A stretch of DNA of 19,906 nt, taken from the NCBI GenBank assembly GCA_964428895.1, contig CAYRZU010000062.1:1-19906 (forward strand), read 5' to 3'. A program made the translations under genes and the position numbers. Numbering within the stretch: position 1 is the stretch's first letter; the number at the start of each line of letters is the position of its first letter. The DNA comes from HyVt-337 sp964428895 (lineage in GTDB: Bacteria; Planctomycetota; Phycisphaerae; SM23-33). Shown in pieces: positions 1-6,419 of the stretch. A model generated the notes under the pieces. The model did no database searches. It saw only the letters and a program-made list of their open reading frames with translations, and had not been told where the DNA came from.

Positions 1-28
1 ATCCGTGACTTAGTTCAACGCCCACGGA

Positions 29-670
29 TTACCATTGTCGCTGACGACGTACACCGCGAATTTTCTGGCCTTTGCGCAGCTTCTTGATCTTGGCCAGAAG
101 CCCTTCGAGCGAGCCATTGGCCACGGCTTCTCGGCCGAACATTTGGAGGAGAGCATCCCATTGGTCCGTGTAGTCCTCGAACCGAAGGTCAAACTCCTCA
201 ATGAGTCCCCGTTCAGGCTCGTGGTGATAGGGCTTGATTGTGGCGTCGAACAGCCGGAATTCCTCGAAGTCGGTCAGGATAGCAAACGGTATTTGTGCAC
301 TCCATGCGTAGGTCTTGGCCTGGAAGATTGCGTCCTTGTCGGCTTGTAGGTCGATGGCTGGCTTCTTGGCTTCGACGATGAATCTAGGAAATCCATCTAT
401 CCGGAATAGGTAGTCAGGCCGACGTGAGCGAGCTCGTTTCCCTTCGACGGTCCCGATAGGGGCCTCCACAACAACATCCTTCTCGGCCGTCGATCTGTGA
501 GTCGTGTTGTGAACGTCCCAGTCCAAGGCCTTCCAAAAGGGATCGATGTACTCCTGCCGAATGACAGCTTCGGCGGTCCTCTCCTCCTGCAGGTTACGGA
601 GGTTCTTCCGGAACCCTTCGACCAGAGCTCGAATGTCCTCGATGCCTTCAGCGGGCGGCTGTTTGGGCAT
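29..670 (-). CDS. PD-(D/E)XK restriction-type nuclease domain protein, possibly truncated
   Basis: The 213-aa product looks like the N-terminal nuclease domain of type IIG/type I (HsdR_N-like) restriction enzymes. Residues 85-102 give the core motif: Pro85-Asp86 followed by Glu100-Ala-Lys102, i.e. PD-x13-EAK, and a QAKTYAW segment at 117-123 matches the usual Q/Y motif after the core. The start is supported by an AAAGGTGG ribosome site about 8 bases upstream. In the family this domain is normally followed by an N6-adenine methylase and a specificity domain; here the protein ends after KKLRKGQKIRGV with a short arginine-rich tail, and all three minus-strand frames hit a stop before the window edge (29, 18 and 10). 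So it is either a free-standing nuclease domain or the 5' remnant of a broken restriction gene. DNA cleavage activity is inference from the motif; the partner methylase is not visible. Confidence 0.75.
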   Translation of the reverse strand: MPKQPPAEGIEDIRALVEGFRKNLRNLQEERTAEAVIRQEYIDPFWKALDWDVHNTTHRSTAEKDVVVEAPIGTVEGKRARSRRPDYLFRIDGFPRFIVEAKKPAIDLQADKDAIFQAKTYAWSAQIPFAILTDFEEFRLFDATIKPYHHEPERGLIEEFDLRFEDYTDQWDALLQMFGREAVANGSLEGLLAKIKKLRKGQKIRGVRRQRQW

Positions 671-729
671 GTTGAGCCACCTTTCTCTTTCCCCGACCCG
701 TGTTGGGAAGATAAGAGGCGCGGAGCGCC

Positions 730-757
730 AATGTCAAATGATGAATGCTCAATGCCA
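730..757. repeat. Degenerate 7-nt tandem repeat (AATGNNN x4)
   Basis: Four consecutive heptamers begin with AATG: AATGTCA, AATGATG, AATGCTC, AATGCCA. They lie in the 232-base gap between the nuclease-like gene and the CXXC lipoprotein gene. I recall similar AATGACG-type heptamer arrays in intergenic DNA of Planctomycetes, but that is memory and was not checked. No function is evident. Confidence 0.5.
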
Positions 758-795
758 AACGGGGCCGGCAAACGGCTAGCAGGGGTGCGGGAGTC

Positions 796-812
796 GCGAC
801 GCGGGGCGTCGC
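796..812 (-). terminator. Hairpin downstream of the CXXC lipoprotein gene
   Basis: A perfect 7-bp stem GCGACGC/GCGTCGC with a GGG loop lies about 90 bases after the stop of the minus-strand lipoprotein gene. There is no U-tract on either strand, so it may stabilise the mRNA 3' end or be only a chance palindrome. Apart from this hairpin and the heptamer repeat I see nothing in 671-902. Confidence 0.3.
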
Positions 813-902
813 TTATGGGAGGACCCGTGCGTTCTCCTGGGCCGTGCGCACGCATGCCCACCCCCACCCCTCAGACCTCAAGCCTCAAACCCGCCCTTGG
901 CC

Positions 903-1685
903 TCATTCCAGCGGGCTGGTACCCGAGCCGTTGCACATGGAGCATTGTTCGGTGGCTTGGCCGTTGCATCGGCCGCAGAGCAGGACGCCTCGGCCGCCGC
1001 AGTTGTCGCATTGCTCGGTGACCGTGCGCGTGCCGTTGCAGGTCCCGCAGACGTCGTCGCCGGATCGCCCCGAGCCGTTGCAGGTGCGGCAGGTGACGTC
1101 GACGGTGCCCGACCGCCAGCAGAACCCGCAGGCCTCGTTGCCGTCGCCGTTGCAGCGGATGCAGTCGGTCCGCCCCGAACCGCCGCACTTGCTGCACGCG
1201 CGTTCTTCCTCGGCCGTGGGGCGGTGCGAGGCCGTCGACATGCCTGACTCGGTCGACTCGGCGGGGACTTCCAGGGCCTCGTTGGGGTCCGGCCCGACCG
1301 GTTGGGCCGGCTCGAGGGGGATCAGGGGCACGGGCTCGCCTTCGGCGTCTTCGGGGGCGTCCTGCAAGGCCTGGACCTCGTCGGGCTGGACGGCGATCTC
1401 GGCGGTTTCGGATTCATCCTCGATGTGGATGTCCACGTCGACGGGGCCCTCGGCGGCGTCCATGGTTTCCAGGTCGGTTGGTTTGACCAACTCCGCCGGA
1501 GTCAACTCCTGCATCGGTACGGTGTCCGATGGGGCGTCGGCTTCGAGCGGGTCGGCGGGTCGGTTTTCGATGCCGGCGGCCGGGACGGGGGCCGAGTCGA
1601 CGTCGAGCTGGCCTTCCTCACAGCCGGTCGCGACCAGTGCGACCACAAGCGTCAGCGTCCAGGCAATCCAGTCCGTTCGGTTCAT
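903..1685 (-). CDS. Lipoprotein with eight DnaJ-like CXXC units
   Basis: Predicted 260-aa lipoprotein. The start at 1685 is preferred over the ATG at 1694 because the AAAGGA ribosome site overlaps the upstream ATG and sits 8 bases from 1685. Residues 1-22 form a hydrophobic signal ending in the lipobox VATGC (Cys22 lipidated). Residues 23-160 are acidic, Pro/Glu/Asp-rich and probably disordered. From about residue 164 to the end there are eight CXXC units, several of the CXXCNGSG or CXXCGGSG form typical of the DnaJ zinc-finger: CSKC, CIRC, CGFC, CRTC, CGTC, CDNC, CGRC, CSMC. DnaJ itself has four such units and no J-domain is present here. Zinc binding on the outer face of a membrane is inferred; the partner is unknown. 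It stands alone, with a hairpin on each side. Confidence 0.85.
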   Translation of the reverse strand: MNRTDWIAWTLTLVVALVATGCEEGQLDVDSAPVPAAGIENRPADPLEADAPSDTVPMQELTPAELVKPTDLETMDAAEGPVDVDIHIEDESETAEIAVQPDEVQALQDAPEDAEGEPVPLIPLEPAQPVGPDPNEALEVPAESTESGMSTASHRPTAEEERACSKCGGSGRTDCIRCNGDGNEACGFCWRSGTVDVTCRTCNGSGRSGDDVCGTCNGTRTVTEQCDNCGGRGVLLCGRCNGQATEQCSMCNGSGTSPLE

Positions 1686-1767
1686 GGCCAGCATCCTTTC
1701 CGAAATGCCGCGTCCCCGGTCGGCCTATTCGTTGTGGCCGCGGCGGCGCGAAGCCGTGCGCGTGCGG

Positions 1768-1787
1768 GCGCCCTCGACGGAGGGCGC
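1768..1787 (-). terminator. Perfect 8-bp hairpin after the GGDEF/HD-GYP gene
   Basis: GCGCCCTC and GAGGGCGC pair around a GACG loop, 57 bases after the stop of the minus-strand GGDEF/HD-GYP gene and upstream of the lipoprotein gene. There is no U-tract, so intrinsic termination is uncertain. Confidence 0.35.
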
Positions 1788-1844
1788 ATTGAGTGTAAGG
1801 CCAGACGGGGCGGGCCATCAAGGGGCAGGTCCGCGCTGGGGGTG

Positions 1845-4058
1845 TTACCAGCCGGTGGTGCGGGCGTCGGGCTTGGCGGCGGCTTGGGGGTTGCGCCAGC
1901 GGGCGTCGGGGGTCGGTCGCCGCGGGGTGATTTCGGGGATCAGCTCGTCCCCGAGCCTGTCGGCGGCGGCGCAGAACGTCTCGACCAGGCTGGGATCCAG
2001 TTCCGTTCCCCCCAGGCCCTTCAGTTCGACCAGGGCGTCGGCGCGGCTGAACCGCTGGCGGAAGTCGCTGAAGTTGGTCAGGTAGTCGAAGACATCGGCG
2101 ACGGCCAGGATGCGGGCGGTCAGAGGGATATCGGGTCCCTTAAGGCCTTCGGGATAGCCGCGGCCGTCGAAGCGTTCGTGGTGGTAACGGACGGTGGGGA
2201 CTTCCTGGTCGAGGATGTCCAGGCCTTCCATGACCCGCACCGATAGCAGCGGGTGTCGCTCGAAGAGCGCCTGTTGGTCGGCGGTCAGGGGCCCCTCGGC
2301 CAGCAGCACCGCGTCGGGCAGGGCGATCAGGCCGACGTCGTGGACGGTGGCGGCGATTTCCAGTCGGTGAACCATCTGCTCGGGCAGTTCCAGTTCCCGG
2401 GCGATCAGGCCCACGTAGTGGCGGGTGCGTTTGGCGTGGCTGTCGCGGCGAGGGTCGCGTTCGGCGAGGGTTTCGGCGAATCGGTCGGCCACGGACAGGA
2501 AGGTCTGCTTGAACTGCTCGTCGAGCCCGGCCAGTCGGCCCCGGAGGTGCTCGATGTGCTGAGCTTCGTTGGCGTCGGGCTGGTCGGACCGGGCCGTGAG
2601 GTCGTGGGCTTGAACGATCCGGTCGCGCCCCTGCTGTTTGGCCGCATACAGCGCGCGGTCGGCCAGCTTCATCATGTCCTCGGCGGAGCTGATGGGTCCG
2701 GCGTTCAGGTCGGTCACCCCCATCGACAGGGTGAGGGTCGTTTCGGCGGCGTGGACCCGAATGGGGCATGTCTCGATGGTGTGTCGAATGCGTTCGGCCA
2801 GGACGGCCCCTTCCGTGGCGGAGATCTCCGGCATGAGGATGCAGAACTCGTCGCCGCCGAGGCGGGCGGGCAGGTCGACGCCGCGGCAGCAGTCGCGCAA
2901 CACGTCGGCCAGGGCCGCCAGCGCCCGGTCGCCGGCTTCGTGGCCTCCGGTATCGTTGATGGCCTTGAAGAAGTCCACGTCCATGGCGATCAGGCTCAGT
3001 CGCCGGTTGTAGCGGCGGGCCTGTTCGTAAGTGATCGCCAGCACCTGGGCGAAGTGTCGGCGGTTGGCCAGGCCCGTCATCTGATCGGTCTGGGACATTT
3101 GGGTCAGCCGATCGAAGGCTGACTGAAGCTGTCCGGCCAGCAGTCGCGGCTCGCCGTGCAGGTTGTGGCAGAGGTCTTCGGTGGCCATTTCGCCGCGCTC
3201 GATCTGACCGACGCGTTTGAGCAGGCGGACCACCGGGCCGGTAATCAGCATGTGCACGCCGGTGATGATCAACAGCGTCAGACCGGCCGAGAGGATCAGC
3301 ACCGCCAGGACGCTCCTCCGGACCACGGCGCCCTGCCGGTAGATGTTAGCGACGGGCAGTTCGATCCGGAAGAATCCGGCGGAGTTGCCCTCGGCATCAC
3401 GCGTCGGACACGCCACCATGATCTGCCCGTTGCCCGACAGCCACATGCGATGATTGCTCTTGTTGGCGCCGCGCATGTTGTCGTTGGCCACCCAGACCAC
3501 CGCTCCACCGGTGGCGCTACAGAGCTTCTGGCGGAGCTCTTCGTCCAGTGATCGGACAACCCACACATAGTCGGGCGGCGCGGTCGGTTCATCACCGGCA
3601 AGGGGGTTGCGGGCGAACAGGGCGATGTGGTCATTGCGGCGAATTAGGCCGCGCGCCGTGGTGGCCGGTAGGTCGCCCGGCAGATCGAGGGCCCGGTCAA
3701 GGCCGACGCCGTCCGCCGTGGTCAGGACGTGGCCGTTCGTGTCGGTCAGGACAATTCGCTCCTGTTGGGTCAGCAGGCGGGCGGCGTCGCCGGCGAAGGT
3801 GGCAGGGGCGCAGCCGTCGGTATGGTCGTCGTAGTGCCCGGCCAGGGCGGCCGCGATGGCGCTCAACCGGTTCTGTTCGGCCCGGAGCGTCAGCTCGACC
3901 GCCATTTGGGCGGCCTGGGCGCGCTCGCGCATGGCCGCGTCCTGCTGAGACAGCGTCCGAGGCTGAAGGTAGAACACGTCCAACAGGAAGATGCCGCTAG
4001 CGGCGATGATGGCCAAGATCAACAGAAGGCCCGGCGACGTTACCACAAGCTTCTTCAT
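1845..4058 (-). CDS. Membrane-bound GGDEF and HD-GYP cyclic-di-GMP protein
   Basis: 737 aa. Layout: membrane helix at about 5-27; extracytoplasmic sensor at 30-245, somewhat CHASE4-like; second helix at about 249-273; HAMP-like linker; GGDEF domain at about 325-485; HD-GYP domain at about 525-700; Pro/Arg-rich tail. The GGDEF motif is intact at 401-405 and an RxxD inhibitory site (Arg392-Asp395) sits exactly five residues before it, so cyclic-di-GMP synthesis with product inhibition is expected. The HD-GYP metal residues are present (His541, His573-Asp574, His602, His626-His627, Asp654) and HHERFDGRGYP is intact at 626-636, suggesting phosphodiesterase capacity. Odd point: the usual HDxGK reads HDVGL, so the conserved Lys is missing. 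The start has a GAGGG ribosome site 10 bases upstream. Which activity dominates cannot be told from sequence; the signal sensed is unknown. Confidence 0.93.
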   Translation of the reverse strand: MKKLVVTSPGLLLILAIIAASGIFLLDVFYLQPRTLSQQDAAMRERAQAAQMAVELTLRAEQNRLSAIAAALAGHYDDHTDGCAPATFAGDAARLLTQQERIVLTDTNGHVLTTADGVGLDRALDLPGDLPATTARGLIRRNDHIALFARNPLAGDEPTAPPDYVWVVRSLDEELRQKLCSATGGAVVWVANDNMRGANKSNHRMWLSGNGQIMVACPTRDAEGNSAGFFRIELPVANIYRQGAVVRRSVLAVLILSAGLTLLIITGVHMLITGPVVRLLKRVGQIERGEMATEDLCHNLHGEPRLLAGQLQSAFDRLTQMSQTDQMTGLANRRHFAQVLAITYEQARRYNRRLSLIAMDVDFFKAINDTGGHEAGDRALAALADVLRDCCRGVDLPARLGGDEFCILMPEISATEGAVLAERIRHTIETCPIRVHAAETTLTLSMGVTDLNAGPISSAEDMMKLADRALYAAKQQGRDRIVQAHDLTARSDQPDANEAQHIEHLRGRLAGLDEQFKQTFLSVADRFAETLAERDPRRDSHAKRTRHYVGLIARELELPEQMVHRLEIAATVHDVGLIALPDAVLLAEGPLTADQQALFERHPLLSVRVMEGLDILDQEVPTVRYHHERFDGRGYPEGLKGPDIPLTARILAVADVFDYLTNFSDFRQRFSRADALVELKGLGGTELDPSLVETFCAAADRLGDELIPEITPRRPTPDARWRNPQAAAKPDARTTGW

Positions 4059-4108
4059 TAATACAAATCCCTCGACCCGCGCGTGCAGCGCACATTGGGA
4101 GCACTAAC

Positions 4109-4138
4109 ATTGTGGGATATCGGCACATGAGCAGGCAA
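4109..4138 (-). promoter_or_regulatory. Possible sigma-70 promoter of the GGDEF/HD-GYP gene
   Basis: On the minus strand TTGCCT (-35) and CACAAT (-10) are separated by 18 bases, giving a leader of about 43 bases before the start at 4058. Each box matches the consensus at four of six positions, so this is only a candidate. In the rest of 4059-4335, the divergent gap to the pseudopilin, I see nothing definite. Confidence 0.3.
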
Positions 4139-4335
4139 CTTTAGGGATTGGCCACCTTGTCGAGGGAGATTGTGGTCATTGATCTGCTCGGGATTAGCCG
4201 GCCGCTCGCGCCGGATCAGTCATTTCTGCCGGCTCGCCATGTTGGGCGTTAAGGCCCGGGCGGAACACGCCGATGAAACCAAGGACCAACACCCGCTGCT
4301 GGGAAAGGGGGCGCGGTGTTGTTGTGGAGAGAGCG

Positions 4336-4836
4336 ATGGTGTCGTTGACTCAGTCCGATGGGATCCGACGGGGCTTCACCTTGGTGGAGATCCTGATTGT
4401 GGTAGTGACGCTGGGCATTCTGGCGGCCATGGTCGTTCCACAGTTCTCCACCGCTAGCGAAGATGCGATGGAGAGCCAGCTCTGCTCCAACGTTCGCCTC
4501 GTTCGCAATCAGATTGAGCTGTACCGCGTGCAGCACGACGGCCGTCTGCCGCACCTGGACGAAAACGGCAAGAACAGTTACGCCAAGGCCATCGACCGTC
4601 TCCTAAACAAGACCACCGCCAGCGGGAAGATCACCGAAAGCGGGTCCTACGGGCCGTACCTCGATAAGTGGCCGGCTAATCCGTTCGCCGAAGACGCCCT
4701 GGACGAGAAGATCGCCATCGGCAAGAAGACGGCCCCCCCCCGCAACAACAAGAGTGGCTGGTACTACTGCTACGAAACCGGCGTGGTCAGCGCCAACACC
4801 ACTAAGGGCGCGCTGGACATGGATCCCGACAGCTAA
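4336..4836 (+). CDS. Type IV/II secretion pseudopilin (GspG-like prepilin)
   Basis: 166 aa. An RRGFTLVEILIVVVTLGILAA-type prepilin signal is present: cleavage is expected between Gly13 and Phe14, with the conserved Glu at +5 (Glu18), followed by the hydrophobic helix ending near residue 38. Family knowledge: such proteins are processed by a prepilin peptidase and build pilus or type II secretion pseudopilus fibres. The C-terminal domain (DGRLP at 68-72, a PYLDKWPANPF segment near 112-122, a GWYYCYETG segment before the end) resembles GspG-type or general planctomycete pseudopilins. The start at 4336 has GGAGAG 6-7 bases upstream; the earlier in-frame ATG at 4273 lacks a ribosome site and would add a non-pilin leader. 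No other secretion genes are adjacent. The stop overlaps that of the convergent nitroreductase gene. Confidence 0.88.
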   Translation: MVSLTQSDGIRRGFTLVEILIVVVTLGILAAMVVPQFSTASEDAMESQLCSNVRLVRNQIELYRVQHDGRLPHLDENGKNSYAKAIDRLLNKTTASGKITESGSYGPYLDKWPANPFAEDALDEKIAIGKKTAPPRNNKSGWYYCYETGVVSANTTKGALDMDPDS

Positions 4837-5495
4837 CGGGTGTGGCCTAAGGGGATCAGGTACAGCGGGGCGTGATCGGCCGGCAGGGATATCGCCTTAG
4901 CAACCGCCGCGTCATCGAAGGCCCCGACCGGTACGGCCCCCAACTCCATCGCCGCCGCCTGCAGTAGCAGATTCTGCCCGGCGTGTCCGGCTTCGATCCA
5001 CACGTACCGTTCGGCCCGGCGGCCGTACTTACGCTCGGTCCGGGCGACCACGGCCGTGATCACGAACGTCGCCGGGGCCTGGCCCACACAGGATTGCCCC
5101 AGCGCCGCGGTCTGGAGCCCGGTGCGAAGGTCCCCGTTAACGTGCCGGGCTAGCGTGTGGACCGCCGGGTCGTAGTGGTCCACGCCGTCGACGGTCACCA
5201 CGTACACCTCCAGCGGATACAACGCCCCGGCCGAGGGGGCGGTGCGCAGGGCGCGCCGCTCGTCGCTGACTCCCTGAGCCGCCCAACAAAGCTGGGCGAT
5301 CTGTTGGGCCGTCAAGACGTCCGGCTTGAACGCTCGCACCGATCGCCGCGCCGCCAACGCCTCGACCAAGCTCATGCCGCCTTCGGTCTGGGCGGCCGGA
5401 AGGGACGGCGTGTCCGCATCGGCCGCCCAGGCTATCGCTGCCGCCAGCACGCCCGCCCCCAGAAGCAAGATCACATAGATCGGTAGTCCGTTCAT
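4833..5495 (-). CDS. Exported SagB-like nitroreductase-family protein
   Basis: 220 aa. The N-terminus (residues 5-25) is a hydrophobic signal ending AWA-AD, so the protein is probably exported or membrane-anchored. Residues 45-220 match the nitroreductase/SagB-type oxidoreductase fold: ARRSVRAF at 49-56 (FMN phosphate contact), an APSAGALYPLEVYVV segment at 86-100 and GHAGQNLLLQAAAMELG at 170-186. The family uses FMN to reduce nitro compounds or, in SagB types, to oxidise azolines to azoles in peptide natural products. No cyclase, protease or precursor peptide is adjacent, so a peptide-modification role is not supported here. The start is well supported by AAGGAG 7 bases upstream. Its TAG stop (4833-4835) overlaps the TAA (4834-4836) of the convergent pseudopilin gene. 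An exported flavoenzyme of this group is unusual. Confidence 0.85.
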   Translation of the reverse strand: MNGLPIYVILLLGAGVLAAAIAWAADADTPSLPAAQTEGGMSLVEALAARRSVRAFKPDVLTAQQIAQLCWAAQGVSDERRALRTAPSAGALYPLEVYVVTVDGVDHYDPAVHTLARHVNGDLRTGLQTAALGQSCVGQAPATFVITAVVARTERKYGRRAERYVWIEAGHAGQNLLLQAAAMELGAVPVGAFDDAAVAKAISLPADHAPLYLIPLGHTR

Positions 5496-5582
5496 GATAT
5501 GACTCCTTCCGATTCCGTTTCACCACCGTCGGCCGTGGATGTCCGGTGCAACCTTCGCGTTGGCCTTCTTCGGCGGCTCGGC

Positions 5583-5596
5583 GGGCCTAGAATGGT
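5583..5596 (+). promoter_or_regulatory. Likely promoter -10 region of the zinc-ribbon gene
   Basis: GGGCCTAGAATGGT contains a TAGAAT -10 box 42 bases before the ATG at 5634. Sixteen bases upstream of the box is a poor -35 (TTCTTC). The same 14-base string with one change recurs at 12693-12706 upstream of another small gene. Confidence 0.5.
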
Positions 5597-5633
5597 GTGG
5601 CCAAACGGAACCATCCCACCGCGGAGGCCCGCC

Positions 5634-5954
5634 ATGCGAGTTCATAGCATCACAACCTGGTCCGTGCCGACGTCGCTGCTGGTGTTGGCCGGCGGCGGGG
5701 CGCTGCTGTGGCTGGGGTTCGGCCCGGGAACTTATCAGCCCAGTCCGGTGGCGATGGTCCTGGGAACGGCCCTGGCCGCGGCGGGGCTGGCCTTGCTGGT
5801 CTTCAGCGCCTACGACCGTGTTCGCCACGACACCGCCGACCGCAAGCTGCACAGGTACGGCTGCGCCAAGTGCGGGTACGACACGCACCTGGAAGACGTC
5901 GAAGCCGGCGACGCGTATCCGTGTCCCCGGTGCGGCCGACCGGTTTACGAGTAG
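5634..5954 (+). CDS. Small membrane protein with C-terminal zinc ribbon
   Basis: 106 aa of unknown function. Two hydrophobic segments (about 12-30 and 38-58) are followed by a basic stretch and a C-terminal zinc-ribbon: Cys77-x2-Cys80, 16 residues, then Cys97-x2-Cys100 (CAKCGYD and CPRCGRPVY). The start is preceded by GGAGG about 8 bases upstream and by a -10-like box at 5588-5593, and the in-frame upstream extension has no ribosome site. The ribbon is predicted to face the cytoplasm if both segments span the membrane. The stop lies 22 bases from that of the convergent ABM-type gene. No function is assigned. Confidence 0.75.
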   Translation: MRVHSITTWSVPTSLLVLAGGGALLWLGFGPGTYQPSPVAMVLGTALAAAGLALLVFSAYDRVRHDTADRKLHRYGCAKCGYDTHLEDVEAGDAYPCPRCGRPVYE

Positions 5955-5976
5955 GTTTGGCGCCCGAACCGAACGC

Positions 5977-6264
5977 CTACAGTTGCACCTTCTCGATTTC
6001 CTGGAGCACGAGGCAGTCGGGGATCTGCGTGACGCCCGATTCCTGCTGGGCGTGTCGTAATTCTTCGGAGCCCAGAAACTGGCGGGCGCTTTCTTCGTCG
6101 TGCCATTCCGCCAGCATCACCAGTTCGTTGGGGTCGTCGGCTGTGCGGAACAACTGGCAGGAGATTTCTCCCTTGCCCTTGCGCAATTCGACCGACGCGT
6201 CGAAGCATTCCTTCCACTTCTCGTAATTGGCCACCTTCAAGTTAACAGCGAGTACGTGCGGCAT
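5977..6264 (-). CDS. Antibiotic biosynthesis monooxygenase (ABM)-fold protein
   Basis: 95 aa, the usual length of a single-domain dimeric alpha/beta-barrel (ABM-like) protein. Family features: a VNLKVANYEKWKECFD opening strand and helix, LFRTADDPNELVMLAEWHD in the centre (residues 39-57) and SARQFLGSEELR as the following helix. Members range from quinol monooxygenases to proteins of unknown role, so the substrate cannot be named. The start has AGGGAG 7 bases upstream and a good candidate promoter at 6309-6337, so the gene is probably a single-gene unit although it follows the GH38 gene in the same direction. Confidence 0.82.
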   Translation of the reverse strand: MPHVLAVNLKVANYEKWKECFDASVELRKGKGEISCQLFRTADDPNELVMLAEWHDEESARQFLGSEELRHAQQESGVTQIPDCLVLQEIEKVQL

Positions 6265-6308
6265 GATGTGTCTCCCTTGCTTGTTTGCCGGAAAGGCCCT
6301 TCAACGCC

Positions 6309-6337
6309 TTTATACGCCCGTGGCCCGTTCGCTGCAA
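6309..6337 (-). promoter_or_regulatory. Candidate sigma-70 promoter of the ABM-type gene
   Basis: On the minus strand TTGCAG (-35) and TATAAA (-10, five of six matches) are separated by exactly 17 bases. The implied transcript starts near 6302, about 37 bases before the ATG. Confidence 0.5.
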
Positions 6338-6365
6338 TGGCTTGGGCGCTGCCGCGCGCAAACAT

Positions 6366-6391
6366 GCGGCCGACCCATTCGGATCGGCCGC
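6366..6391 (-). terminator. Hairpin between the GH38 gene and the ABM-type promoter
   Basis: GCGGCCGA and TCGGCCGC form a perfect 8-bp stem with a 10-base loop, 29 bases after the GH38 stop codon and before the next promoter. Only a short TGTTT run follows on the minus strand, so termination is plausible but not certain. Confidence 0.4.
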
Positions 6392-6419
6392 TCGACGCAA
6401 GCTCTCATCAAAGGTGCGA

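Noticed and set aside
745..2246. Two long plus-strand frames over the CXXC lipoprotein gene and the end of the GGDEF/HD-GYP gene
   Set aside because: Ser/Arg/Gly-rich composition without motifs; the minus strand has a lipobox, ordered CXXC units and an HD-GYP domain.
4833..5495. Thiopeptide/lantipeptide-type biosynthetic cluster around the SagB-like gene
   Set aside because: No precursor, cyclase, protease or transporter gene is nearby, and the protein has an export signal.
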